Assembly: GCA_012032135.1 (NCBI GenBank)
Contig: JAAURS010000008.1
Span: forward strand, 1 to 33,174
Source: Acaryochloridaceae cyanobacterium RU_4_10
GTDB lineage: Bacteria > Cyanobacteriota > Cyanobacteriia > Thermosynechococcales > Thermosynechococcaceae
Reading direction: 5' to 3'
Length of the DNA stretch: 33,174 nucleotides
The notes below the pieces were generated by a model. The model made no database searches. It was given only the letters and a program-made list of their open reading frames with translations, and was not told the DNA's origin. Shown here piece after piece: positions 8,805-17,517 of this stretch (position 1 is the first letter of the stretch; every line of letters begins with the position of its first letter). Position numbers and translations under genes: made by a program.

Positions 8805-8999
8805 CTGTACTGCTAACCACTCATTGGTCATTCCCGTCTGCGTTGCCAACGTTCGAGAGAAGCTCCAATAGCTCTTTTGGCTAAGTCCTATCAAAATCGC
8901 ATGACTTCGAGACGGTCCCAGTTTTAGTAGGTTGCGATGTGCGTCCTCGGTCTGCACCATGGCTTCTAATAACACATCCGTACTCGTCACCACAGCCAT
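8805..8999 (-). pseudogene. Unidentified minus-strand gene fragment
   Basis: Read leftward from about 9030, the frame gives natural-looking protein: ...ALQASRIRW, MAVVTSTDVLLEAMVQTEDA, HRNLLKLGPSRSHAILIGLS, QKSYWSFSRTLATQTGMTNE, WLAVQ. It then runs into the antisense of the preceding gene. There is no ribosome binding site before the ATG at 8999, and the open frame extends upstream of it. It looks like the inner part of a broken gene, possibly of a mobile element, but I cannot identify the family. Confidence 0.3.
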
Positions 9000-9158
9000 C
9001 CATCTAATTCTGGAGGCTTGAAGGGCTGCCCCTAAACCTCTTTCCCAAAAACTTGCTCAGCGATCGCCGTTAAAGTGAGTTCTGCTACCTCAATGACAGC
9101 CACGATCTCAAATTAAGTTTAAATTCGAGTAAAGGGGCAATTGTTTCCGCTCCCCGTC

Positions 9159-9173
9159 TTCACAACATACTCA
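9159..9173 (+). promoter_or_regulatory. 11-bp direct repeat site B (TTCACAACATACTCA)
   Basis: Half-sites TTCA (9159) and CTCA (9170) are 11 bp apart, in the direction of the methyltransferase gene starting at 9283. The flanks match site A at 41 of 52 positions, including the shared GTAGAT about 25 bp after the second half-site. Confidence 0.5.
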
Positions 9174-9282
9174 CATTTTTCTGATTCGATGGATTCTGTA
9201 GATAAATCGATGAATTCTGCCCTACATCCCTGACAAGACAGGTGTAAAGAATAGCTGTGGATGTTACGCACTCTCCTGCCCT

Positions 9283-10095
9283 ATGTCTGCTTCCGATCGT
9301 GTGTTCGCTGGCTCAATTCCAAAGCTATACGATGAGTATCTAGTGCCGCTGCTGTTTGAACCCTACGCAGTAGACTTGGTGGATCGACTGCGTTCGCGAT
9401 CGCTTTCTCGCGTCCTTGAAATTGCTGCCGGAACTGGTGTAGTCACGCGTGTATTAGCATCTGAACTGAACGAAAGGGTCTCTATTGTTGCCACTGACCT
9501 CAATCAAGCGATGCTCGACCAGGCCATTGCGGTAGGAACAAAGCGCCCTGTCGAGTGGCATCAGGCAGACGCGATGAACCTACCCTTTCGAGATGAAGAA
9601 TTTGATGCAGTTATCTGCCAGTTTGGCGTAATGTTCTTTCCTGACAAGTCCAAAGCATTTTCAGAAGCGCGTCGCGTCCTCAAACCAGGGGGCATTTTTC
9701 TCTTCAACGTCTGGGATGCAATTGCAGAAAACGAATTTTCAGACACTGTGAATCAGGCACTCGAATCGATGTTTCCTGAAGATCCGCCACACTTTATGGC
9801 ACGGACACCCCACGGGTACTATGACCGAACAACCATCGAGCAAGACCTTAAAAGCGGTGGGTTTAGAAAATCAGCACAAATCGTTACGATGACAACCTGC
9901 AGCCGAGCCCCCTCTCCTCGTGTGCCTGCGATCGCGTTCTGTCAGGCTACCCCGCTACGAAACGAGATTGAAGTCCGTGATGCTTCGCGGCTGAGTGAAG
10001 CGACCGATATCGCAGCAAACGCGATCGCTGAGCGGTTTGGATTGCAAGCTGTTGAGGGCAAGATCCAAGCACATGTTGTCAGCATCGAAAACTGA
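9283..10095 (+). CDS. Class I SAM-dependent methyltransferase (UbiE-like)
   Basis: A 270-residue methyltransferase of the UbiE/Methyltransf_11 type. The SAM-binding motif I is VLEIAAGTGVVTRVLA (about residues 44-59). The acidic end of strand 2 is VATDLNQAML, motif II is ADAMNLPF...FDAVICQFGVMFF, and motif III is RVLKPGGIFLFNVWD. It is soluble. The substrate cannot be told; the family includes quinone, sterol and small-molecule methylases. It lies 110 bp downstream of direct-repeat site B and is followed by 280 bp without a clear gene. The start at ATG 9283 lacks a strong ribosome binding site, but the protein starts in the usual place for the family. Confidence 0.85.
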   Translation: MSASDRVFAGSIPKLYDEYLVPLLFEPYAVDLVDRLRSRSLSRVLEIAAGTGVVTRVLASELNERVSIVATDLNQAMLDQAIAVGTKRPVEWHQADAMNLPFRDEEFDAVICQFGVMFFPDKSKAFSEARRVLKPGGIFLFNVWDAIAENEFSDTVNQALESMFPEDPPHFMARTPHGYYDRTTIEQDLKSGGFRKSAQIVTMTTCSRAPSPRVPAIAFCQATPLRNEIEVRDASRLSEATDIAANAIAERFGLQAVEGKIQAHVVSIEN

Positions 10096-10377
10096 TGGTG
10101 AATCTTAATTCAGTCCTACTTACTCAGGTACAACAACTGTACGACATCAAAACTTGAGAATTGAGCCATAGAAGCTTCAAAGGCCGAAGTGGTTGCCATA
10201 CAAGGATTGTAGCCTTAATTATTTTTTTGCTCTCGAAAGAGCGGAATGTGGGATAGAGATTGAGAAATCGACTTAATGAACTGGCCGACTTAACCTGAGT
10301 ATGTTCGGGTAATGCATGTCCTTTTTCAGTCTTACGAGGGAGGCAAACAGAGCATTGAGCTTTGAGAGGGGCGAGAT

Positions 10378-11188
10378 CTACGCTTTTCCTTTCAAAAACC
10401 GATCGAGGAAGCTTAAGGTCATAGCCCAAGCCTCAGTGGATGCATCGGCATTATAACTGTCGCGACGATCGCTGAAGAAGCCATGTCCTGCTTTGGGAAA
10501 TACGTTCAGAGAGTACCGTTTCTTAGCTTGAGAAAGCGCTAAGGCAATCTTCTGATGTTCTTCGGCTGAGATAGATTTATCCTCAGCACCATAGATGAGC
10601 ATGATTGGAGCATTCATTTTGCTGACTTGGTCCAGCAAATTTGTCCGACCGAGGGGATCTGGCATAGTAGCAATTCCACTCCCGTAAAATGCGATCGCGG
10701 CTTTCACTTGGCTCGCATGAGCTGCATTGGCGAGGAAAGTCAGACGTCCCCCCATACAGAAGCCCATCACCCCAACGCCGTCTTTTTGAGTTCGGGTTGC
10801 CGAGACAAGAACTCAATCCCCTTCCCGACCTCTGCCATTGCCACATCGTCTTTAATGGTTTTGAGCTTTGCGATCGCCCCATTGCGATCGGTATAGGCAA
10901 AGAGGGCACCATGATAGAAATCTGGTGCTAGTGCGGCATAGCCTGCTTGGGTGAGGCGATCGCAAACGCTTTTGATATAGTCATTTAAGCCAAAGGCTTC
11001 CATGATGACAATAACGGCAGGGAAGGGGCCATTTCCATTGGGTTTGACGTAGTAGCCAGAGAGCCCCTTGTCAAGCTGAACGGTTTTCCCCTTGGCGGTC
11101 ATGGCCGTTGTTTTGGGGTTGCACGAGCGCCTGCAACCATCGTGACCGTTAATGCTGATGAAGCCAGCAGTACATCGCGTCGTTTCAT
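10378..11188 (-). CDS. Dienelactone hydrolase family protein with signal peptide, two frameshifts
   Basis: An alpha/beta hydrolase of the dienelactone hydrolase family. All active-site elements are present: EAFGLN (Glu), GFCMGG (Cys nucleophile), YGAEDKS (Asp) and KAGHGFF (His). Two one-base deletions break it. The first is in the A run at 11111-11114, separating the signal sequence (MKRRDVLLASSALTVTMVAG...) from the body. The second is near 10781-10783, just before GVMGFCMGG. Restored from the ATG at 11188 it has about 270 residues. The basic N-terminus with a hydrophobic stretch suggests export to the periplasm. The true substrate is unknown; the family name does not imply chlorocatechol breakdown here. 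Confidence 0.85.
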
Positions 11189-11268
11189 TTAACTTCACAC
11201 CTTAAATATTTAGCTTTGATTAGTCTAACGAATTGTTTGGTTCGGAATGTTCGCCAAAATCTTGCTCC

Positions 11269-11700
11269 TCAGTCTCCACCTACGCTGATGGGTGTGTCAT
11301 GGACATAGGCTCCCGTTAGGTTCACGTCCTTGATGATGGCCCGATACGCTTCAGTATGGGCTAGGTGCGCTCGCGTGAAGTTCACTCCTGTCAAGTTAGT
11401 GTTGTTGAGGCTAGCTTCCGTGATGTATGTATCGGATAAATCGGCACCCGTCAGATTGGCACCCGTCAAGTCGGCTCCTTCTAAGTTAGCCCCGACTAAC
11501 ACAGCACCGCGCAGATTGGCACCTCTTAAATCCGCCCCGATGATGTGAGCATCGCGGAGGTTAGCGCCGCTGAGATCGCATTTGGCGCACAAGTTCGTTT
11601 CTAAAAGTTGCTTCACATGGGCGGGGTTTTCGGCTTTGACAGGGGCGATCGCAACCGTGAGGGCAAGAAATGTTAGGGCCGCAAGGTATCGGAGTTTCAT
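11269..11700 (-). CDS. Exported pentapeptide-repeat protein
   Basis: A 143-residue protein with a signal peptide (MKLRYLAALTFLALTVAIAP, cleavage probably after VKA near residue 23). About 13 pentapeptide repeats follow, from residue 43 to 133 (GANLRDAHIIGADLRGANLR). The segment LLETNLCAKCDLSGANL at the start of the helix, with two cysteines, is typical of exported cyanobacterial family members. It probably resides in the periplasm or thylakoid lumen. AAGGAGGGT precedes the ATG at 11700 at good distance. It lies 80 bp upstream of the dienelactone hydrolase gene in the same direction and may share its transcript. Confidence 0.85.
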   Translation of the reverse strand: MKLRYLAALTFLALTVAIAPVKAENPAHVKQLLETNLCAKCDLSGANLRDAHIIGADLRGANLRGAVLVGANLEGADLTGANLTGADLSDTYITEASLNNTNLTGVNFTRAHLAHTEAYRAIIKDVNLTGAYVHDTPISVGGD

Positions 11701-12299
11701 AGCCTACCCTCCTTTCGTGTATCTTCCGCGCTCGGGAAGGAATAACACTGTATTGACTGGTTGGAGCAACACTTTTAGCTCCACCTTTATTGTCTCACTT
11801 TAAAGAGGGAGATTTTCCCTCGACAGGACACTTGCAATAACGTCATACAGCGGTTCTGGATTGGATGAAAAACATAGGGCTTGGCGATTGAAATCGCTGG
11901 CGTGAATAGATCCTAAACGATCGTAATTGTGACGGCTCACAACATCCTCAAATTATTGTTTTAGCATCTAGGATGGAATGTTTCTCTGGTTGGCTCCTGC
12001 AAGGGACGAGTGCGTTAGGGGTATTGGTGGCAATGGTTGCGATCGCCTTATCGGTCATGGCGCTTTTGCACAGCAGTTTGAGGACTTCGAGTTCGCGATC
12101 GGCTTCGGGTCTGGAATCTTTAGTATCCTTTGGCTTGAAGGGCTTAAGCTCAGAAGCCGACATTAAGAATTTGTTTGAGGCGAGTTCTGAAGAAGAATTT
12201 ACCGTGCTGAAGGGGCACAAGGCTTTGCGCCCTCACAGGTTCCTCAACCTTTTTATATAGGCTAAAAATAGAGTCCTTCTGTTTCAATCAATCCTAGAG
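11701..12299. other. 599-bp stretch without a convincing gene
   Basis: Overlapping ORFs exist on both strands: plus 11973-12260, and minus 11948-12163 starting MSASELKPFKPKDTKDSRPE. The minus one contains DRELEVLKLLCKSAMTDKAI, which is loosely like a LuxR-type helix-turn-helix start but does not continue as one. Neither has a ribosome binding site. A short inverted repeat, GAGGGA/TCCCTC, lies at 11805-11821. Direct-repeat site H lies at 11936-11950. Confidence 0.3.
11936..11950 (+). promoter_or_regulatory. 11-bp direct repeat site H (CTCACAACATCCTCA)
   Basis: CTCA half-sites at 11936 and 11947, 11 bp apart. TAGCAT follows exactly 11 bp after the second half-site (11962-11967). The next rightward gene I accept starts at 12300, so the leader would be long unless the ORF at 11973 is real. 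Confidence 0.45.
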
Positions 12300-12983
12300 A
12301 TGGCCGAGAAGGGCAAAATCAGCAAACTCCCCAGGAAGACTATGAACGCTATCTACGAACCGTACCGGATCGAAACGCTAGTCCCTCAACATGTGGACGA
12401 TCGACCTTGGCAAGAGGGCCTTTTACATGCGCTTGAAAGTGTTAACGCCCAAGGGGAATGTTTCTTGCGCATTATGGAGCAAGAAGCACATAAGTTTATT
12501 AATACCCATAAGCTAGAATCCCTTCTGCAATGGGCCGCTCAGGTCACTGACGACTCTCAAGAACCGTTCAAACCCGCCGCAAAAAGAGCCGAAGCCTTAG
12601 CGATCGCCCTCGACCGTGCCATTGACTTGGCCCACGCCCATGCTCGCGATGCGGATCGGTTTGTGGCCCGCGAGCGTGCCGATAATTTAATCCATGCCCA
12701 TACCTATGCCTGCACAATTGTGCGCCAGCTAGAGCATATTGATAGTATTGAAGGACCGGATGAAAGGCAATCTGCTGAATTAAGTCCGACGTTCACGGAT
12801 GGCGTGGTAGCAACTTGGTTTGACGGTTTGTTCGATCCAAAACTGGTTGACTTGTCGAAAGAAGAAACTCAATCTCTCAAAAATTACCTTGGAGCGAATG
12901 AGATGGTGGTTCAATATAACGAAGCAGCAGCAGTGACTGGGGAAAGTTGGAACGCGATCGAACAGAAAATGTTGCTGGTTTAA
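12300..12983 (+). CDS. Unidentified soluble helical protein
   Basis: A 227-residue protein with no membrane segment or signal peptide. It is rich in helix-forming residues and His/Ala pairs (DRAIDLAHAHARDADRFVAR, NLIHAHTYACTIVRQLEHID). I do not recognise a family. The ATG at 12300 lacks a clear ribosome binding site; an in-frame ATG at 12342 (MNAIYEPYRIETLVP...) preceded by AGGAAG may be the true start. It lies 158 bp upstream of acetate kinase in the same direction, with a reversed gene remnant in between. Composition and HIP1 sites are those of the host. Confidence 0.65.
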   Translation: MAEKGKISKLPRKTMNAIYEPYRIETLVPQHVDDRPWQEGLLHALESVNAQGECFLRIMEQEAHKFINTHKLESLLQWAAQVTDDSQEPFKPAAKRAEALAIALDRAIDLAHAHARDADRFVARERADNLIHAHTYACTIVRQLEHIDSIEGPDERQSAELSPTFTDGVVATWFDGLFDPKLVDLSKEETQSLKNYLGANEMVVQYNEAAAVTGESWNAIEQKMLLV

Positions 12984-13099
12984 CGGAATTCCAGACTCAA
13001 GTAGTTGCGAGCCTCTGGACGATCGCCCAGGTAGATTTGCATAAAAGCGACGCTGAGCGCTTTCAAGTATTCCCGAGAGAGCTGCGGCTCGGTGCCTCC
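12980..13099 (-). pseudogene. 3' remnant of a minus-strand gene
   Basis: Read leftward the frame ends with GGTEPQLSREYLKALSVAFM, QIYLGDRPEARNYLSLEFR and a stop at 12980-12982. This has the look of a conserved C-terminus; it reminds me of cyanobacterial DUF1400-type alpha/beta hydrolases, but that is from memory and uncertain. Upstream the frame degrades into the antisense of acetate kinase. The rest of the gene is absent. Confidence 0.35.
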
Positions 13100-13141
13100 C
13101 TGCGATCGCTCCTTGGAACTTAAGTTACACTCGATCGACCT

Positions 13142-14365
13142 ATGAAAATTCTCGTGTTGAATGCCGGATCCAGTAGTCAAAAAAGCTGCCTGTACGATCT
13201 CAAAGAGAATACGCTGCCAGCAGATCCGCCTGAACCGCTTTGGGAAGCCCAAATTGATTGGACGCATCAGGACGGTTGCGCAAAACTCAAGGTCAAAACA
13301 TTCCAGGACCAGGTTCTTCAAGAAACCTGCCCCTCCGACTCCAAATTAGCCGACACCCTTAAAATGCTGCAAACGCTTTGGAGTGGAACGACCCAAGCGA
13401 TCGAAAACTCGCAGGAAATCGATATAGTGGGGCATCGGGTTGTGCATGGGGGAGAGATTTATCGGGAAAGCACTTGGATTACTGCGGAAGTAAAAACTGC
13501 GATCGCCAATCTAGCTGCGTTTGCGCCCGTTCACAATCCGGCAAACCTGGAAGGAATCGAGGCCATTGAGAATATTTTGGGAAACAATATTCCACAAGTA
13601 GCAGTGTTTGATACCGCCTTCCATGCTCATTTACCGCCTGCCGTCTATACTTATCCCGGCCCCTATGAATGGTTGAGTCAAGGGATTCGACGGTATGGGT
13701 TTCATGGCATCAGCCATCAATACTGCGCGCAACGTGCCGCTCAACTCCTCGATCGAGATTTGAATGCCCTCAAGCTGATTACTTGTCATTTAGGCAACGG
13801 CTGTTCCTTAGCAGCGATTCGCGACGGGCGCAGCATCGACACCACGATGGGGTTTACACCTCTGGAGGGCTTAATGATGGGCAGTCGTTCCGGCTCAGTG
13901 GATCCGGGGATTTTGATTCATCTGCTCCGGCATTCAGACTACACAGCGGACCAATTGGATCGCGTTCTCAACCATCGTTCTGGGCTTCTCGGCATTTCTG
14001 GACTATCGAACGATCTGCGACAGATTATGGTTGCGATGGAACAAGGCAACGATCGGGCCAAACTCGCCTTCGATATGTTTGTCCATCGTCTCCGCGCCCA
14101 GATTGGGGCAATGTTGTCGAGTCTGGGTGGATTGGATGGACTGGTTTTCACAGCAGGAATTGGCGAAAATTCTGCTGCCGTTCGAGCAGCGACCTGCGAA
14201 GGTTTCGAGTTTCTGGGCTTATCCCTTGACCTTTCCCAAAACAACGCTTTGCCCATCGACCGAGATATTGCCCATCTCGACTCTAAAGTAAGGGTTTTAG
14301 TCATTCATACCCAGGAAGATTGGGCGATCGCTCAAGAATGCCACAAGATGGCATCCCGTTCGTAG
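13142..14365 (+). CDS. ackA: Acetate kinase
   Basis: Converts acetyl phosphate and ADP to acetate and ATP, and the reverse. At 407 residues it has the normal length. Family signatures are intact: MKILVLNAGSSSQKS at the start, VGHRVVHGG, FDTAFH, RRYGFHGISH, the phosphate-binding HLGNGCSLAA, TPLEGLMMGSRSGSVDPGI, and FTAGIGENS near the C-terminus. It is cytoplasmic. No phosphotransacetylase or phosphoketolase gene is in the window; in many bacteria acetyl phosphate for AckA comes from one of these. There is no strong ribosome binding site before the ATG at 13142. It converges with the usp gene 27 bp downstream. Confidence 0.97.
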   Translation: MKILVLNAGSSSQKSCLYDLKENTLPADPPEPLWEAQIDWTHQDGCAKLKVKTFQDQVLQETCPSDSKLADTLKMLQTLWSGTTQAIENSQEIDIVGHRVVHGGEIYRESTWITAEVKTAIANLAAFAPVHNPANLEGIEAIENILGNNIPQVAVFDTAFHAHLPPAVYTYPGPYEWLSQGIRRYGFHGISHQYCAQRAAQLLDRDLNALKLITCHLGNGCSLAAIRDGRSIDTTMGFTPLEGLMMGSRSGSVDPGILIHLLRHSDYTADQLDRVLNHRSGLLGISGLSNDLRQIMVAMEQGNDRAKLAFDMFVHRLRAQIGAMLSSLGGLDGLVFTAGIGENSAAVRAATCEGFEFLGLSLDLSQNNALPIDRDIAHLDSKVRVLVIHTQEDWAIAQECHKMASRS

Positions 14366-14392
14366 GGTTGCAAGCATTCCGTCCTAGGGTTT

Positions 14393-14854
14393 TTACTGAA
14401 CAATATGAACTGAACAGTTACACCGATGAATGATATAGCTACTCACACTACCAATAAACATTTCACTGGCTGAAGAATATCCTCTGCGTCCGATTGCAAT
14501 CAGATCTGCGCCCCATTCTTGAGCAAAGTTGCAAATTGTTTTACCTGGCGAACCTTCAAGTTGCCTAAACTCAGCTTTTACTCCTTCAGATATGGCTTTT
14601 TGTGTTAGAGACTCAAGAAGTTCGTAAGTTCTTTTAATAAAGTCTTCCCATTCTTGTCTGTGCAATTTAAGGTCATCTTCGTCGTAACTCACGAGCTTTG
14701 GCGAATATCGAACCGGGCTATCTTCGGCATCGCGAGAAAGAATGTGCAACAACATTAAGTCAGCATGGTTTGCCTTGGCTAAAGTGAGTGCCACTTCAAA
14801 CACTTGCTGGCCTTTGGGGGAACGATCGAATGCTGCCAATATTCTGGTGTACAT
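14393..14854 (-). CDS. Universal stress protein (UspA family)
   Basis: A single-domain Usp protein of 153 residues. The N-terminal strand is MYTRILAAFDRSPKGQQVFE. The C-terminal nucleotide-binding signature G-2x-G-9x-G-S reads GRRGYSSASEMFIGSVSSYI, so it is of the ATP-binding kind. It ends in the usual strand (CSVHIVQ). The ATG at 14854 follows GAGG at a good distance and is preferred over an upstream TTG at 14869. Direct-repeat site C lies about 125 bp upstream, between this gene and the response regulator gene, so it probably has its own stress promoter. Confidence 0.92.
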   Translation of the reverse strand: MYTRILAAFDRSPKGQQVFEVALTLAKANHADLMLLHILSRDAEDSPVRYSPKLVSYDEDDLKLHRQEWEDFIKRTYELLESLTQKAISEGVKAEFRQLEGSPGKTICNFAQEWGADLIAIGRRGYSSASEMFIGSVSSYIIHRCNCSVHIVQ

Positions 14855-14979
14855 ATCAACCTCAAGCAAACTGTAGGGATATTAAACTCACTCCCCTTGC
14901 CAGAAATTCTTCCGGCGATCGCATAGCCGCAAAACTATTACACAAGAAGTGTTAACTCTAAGATTGTAAAGAAAGGAAA

Positions 14980-14994
14980 TGAAGATTCTGTGAG
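14980..14994 (-). promoter_or_regulatory. 11-bp direct repeat site C (CTCACAGAATCTTCA)
   Basis: On the minus strand, CTCA and TTCA half-sites are 11 bp apart. TACAAT (plus 14963-14968), a very good -10 hexamer, follows exactly 11 bp after the second half-site. It points to the usp gene. Confidence 0.55.
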
Positions 14995-14996
14995 GA

Positions 14997-15370
14997 TTAC
15001 CAGTCCAGAATTTCAGAAATTCGATCGGCAAGGGTTAAGGGATCGAAGGGTTTGGTTAGGATTCCTGCAAGCTCCGACTGTTCGGACTGGCCATAACCTG
15101 TAGGCTGCACTTTAGCTGTCAACAAAATGACAGGAATATCGGAAGTTTCAGAATTTTCTTTCAGCTTTTTAAGAACAGTAAATCCGTCCATCTCGGGCAT
15201 CATTAAGTCCAAAAGGATGGCGTCGGGCTTTTCTGCTGCGGCTTGGCGCAATCCATCGGCGCTGGTATTAGCAATGAATACGGTCCAATTCGCTAACTGG
15301 CTGAGGCTCACTTGAATGACCAGGCTAATGCTTTTTCGTCATCGATCAGTAAAATCTGCTTGCTGGACAT
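14997..15370 (-). CDS. Single-domain response regulator, frameshifted
   Basis: A CheY-like receiver domain with no output domain, 124 residues after correction. The start MSSKQILLIDDEKALAW from the ATG at 15370 carries the acidic pair. The phosphoacceptor Asp is in DAILLDLMMPEMDG, the conserved Thr in LLTAK and the Lys in LTKPFDP. One G is missing at about 15320-15321, so the uncorrected frame either stops after FK or starts late at MSLSQLANW. It lies 8 bp downstream of the histidine kinase gene and is surely its operon partner. Acting without a DNA-binding domain, it must signal through protein contacts or phosphotransfer. Confidence 0.88.
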
Positions 15371-15378
15371 AAAAACAC

Positions 15379-17221
15379 CTATACTATCGGCAATGTGAAG
15401 TAAAACGTACTGCCCTCTCCTTCAATACTTTCAACCCAAATTTGTCCGCCGTGTTGCTGCGCAATGGCACGACAAATCGCTAAGCCTAACCCAGTGCCGC
15501 CTTTCTGACGGGCATCCGAACTGTCAACCTGTTGAAAGCGTCCAAAAATTGCTTCTCGTTTGTTGGCGGGAATTCCCCGTCCCCGATCTTGAATTTGAAA
15601 TATGATTTGCCCTCCCAGATTTTGGACCTTCAGGGTAATAGGACTTTTAGGGGGCGAAAATTTAATTGCATTACTCAAGAGATTGATGAGGACCTGAACG
15701 ATCCGATCTGGGTCGGCCCAGATTTCGATCGTATTAGGAATAAGGGTTATCGCAATATTGTTCTCTTCTGCAAGGGATTGTAAAGATCGAGTTGCTTGTT
15801 GAATTAAGTCGGCCACATTACATTGTTGCTTCTCTAACGGTAATTTACGGGCTTCTAGACGGTCTAGGGAAAGGATATCATTGACCAGCCGTACGAGCCG
15901 ATCGGATTCGATTGCAGCAATCCTGAGCATCTGTCTTGATGATTCTGGATTGGTGTCAAGGGCTCCGGCGGCAAGAAGTCCCAAGGAGCCACGAATGGAC
16001 GCAAGGGGCGTTCTGAGTTCGTGGCTCACGATGGAAATGAAATCACTTTTTACCTGTTCTGCAATTCGATGTTCGTTAATATCTTGAATTTGGCTCACAA
16101 AATAGAGCGGTTCGCCTTGGAAACCGCGCACTAAGGAAGTGCTACCCATAACCCATAGAGGATATCCAAGCTTGTGTAAATAGCGTCGCTCCGTTTGGAT
16201 GCTCTGCACCTCTCCCAGGATTAGCCGATTTAAGTTATTGCGATACGTTTCTCGATCGGTTTCATCGGTTACTTCATCTAAGGTCAGCCCCAGTAATTCT
16301 GTTTCGGTGTAACCCAATAAACCGCACAGAGCGGGATTGACTCTCAAAAAATGACGGTCGAGTCCGACGAGCGCTAAACCGTTTACGGCAAAGGTGAAGG
16401 CATTCCGAAATAGTTCTTCGCTTTGCAACAGTGCGAATTGAGCGCGTTTACGATCGCTCAGCTCCAGTTGCAATTGGGTATTAGCTTGGCTCAACTCACT
16501 GGTGCGTTGGATAACGCGGGTTTCCAGTTGCTGGTTTGATTGTTTCAGCGTTTCTTCGGTGCGCTTTCGATCGCTAATATCTCGAATCAACCAGTGGATG
16601 CTGGCAATCGCCTTGCTATTGAGATCGTATCTTGCGGAAATTGCGATCGAAGCGGGGAAGGGTTGCCCTTCCCTGGGGTTGGAGTTGCGTTTCCCAATCT
16701 TGAATGAGATGATTCCCGAGCATACAATATCCATCTCGAGCGTTGTCTAACACATCGGAACACCGAGCAGAGTTTACCATCTCCGCCAATTGCTCCAGTT
16801 GGGTTCTAAAAAATGTGCGTCTGGCTGGAGGCGCAAAGACAGCAAGGGGGTTGCCCACCAGTAAATCGCGATGCAGTTTCAATAGAGCTTCCGACGCACA
16901 GTTTGCTTCTTGAATGATGCCTTTGGCATCGGTGACCAGGTATGCGTCGGGGGCTAGCTCAAATAAGGCTTGGTAGTGCTGGCGCTTTGTTTCTAAGTCT
17001 TGGCGCGTTGCTAGCAATTCCGTACTTTGCTGGGACAACTCCTCAGCCGTGGCCTGCAATGCTTCCAAAGTGTTGCTCATCTCTGCGATTGCATCTGCCG
17101 ATAAGTCCTGAGATGGGATCGACGGATTTTTGAGAGAATGTCGCAGTCCATCTAAACGCTTTTGAATGCGTTGTAGTCGTTCAAAGTCCGATGCTCCAAT
17201 CTCTCTCTGATAGAATGTCAT
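15379..17221 (-). CDS. Soluble PAS-domain sensor histidine kinase, frameshifted
   Basis: About 613 residues after removal of one C in the run at 16675-16678. From the N-terminus: a helical, coiled-coil-like part (about 10-75), a first PAS domain (HYQALFELAPDAYLVTDAKG), a PAC-like end (IHWLIRDISDRKR), a second coiled coil, a second PAS domain (LFRNAFTFAVNGLALVGLDR), then the kinase core. The H box is SHELRTPL, the N box NLLSNAIKFS, G1 DRGRGIP and G2 GTGLGL. There is no membrane segment, so it senses a cytoplasmic signal or binds a partner; no haem or flavin ligand is obvious. It is followed by the response regulator. Direct-repeat site I lies about 120 bp upstream. Confidence 0.9.
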
Positions 17222-17341
17222 GGCTCAATCGTTTCCTTCGTCGTTGATAACCACTGACGCTAAAGATCGTTAATATCGTTAATTTAGATTCTTCTGCTGT
17301 GCATTGTTTCTTAGGATATGTCTCAATATTGCAAATCTTTG

Positions 17342-17356
17342 TGAGTAAAATATGAA
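17342..17356 (-). promoter_or_regulatory. 11-bp direct repeat site I (TTCATATTTTACTCA)
   Basis: On the minus strand, TTCA and CTCA half-sites are 11 bp apart, 121 bp upstream of the histidine kinase start. A -10 element is less clear (AATATT at the expected distance, TATTGA 2 bp further on). Confidence 0.4.
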
Positions 17357-17414
17357 GGTGTATCTTTCCAAAGCTATATATGCTGGCGATTGAATATGCC
17401 TGAGCCTTCATGTC

Positions 17415-17429
17415 CTCAATAATGGGTCA
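17415..17429 (+). promoter_or_regulatory. Weak 11-bp direct repeat site G (CTCAATAATGGGTCA)
   Basis: CTCA and GTCA are 11 bp apart, about 100 bp upstream of the host-attachment gene. The centre of the site does not match the consensus and there is no good -10 at the usual distance. It is kept as a weak candidate because of position and orientation. Confidence 0.2.
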
Positions 17430-17517
17430 CTACCTAGGTTAAGCTTTATGCCACACGGTGTCTTTCTCTGTGCTGAAGTTGTTAGGATCGAAACGACTAG
17501 AGCTTTGGAGGTGCTTT

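Larger units (their letters stand above)
8775..9282. other. 508-bp intergenic stretch
   Basis: No convincing complete gene. It holds a minus-strand open fragment (8805-8999) and direct-repeat site B (9159-9173) that serves the methyltransferase gene. The GC-rich composition of the preceding pair ends near 8780. Confidence 0.5.

Noticed and set aside
10124-10429. 101-residue minus-strand ORF after the dienelactone hydrolase
   Set aside because: Irregular composition, no ribosome binding site, and it overlaps the true end of the hydrolase gene.
13669-14229. 186-residue plus-strand ORF inside acetate kinase
   Set aside because: Second frame of a highly conserved intact gene.
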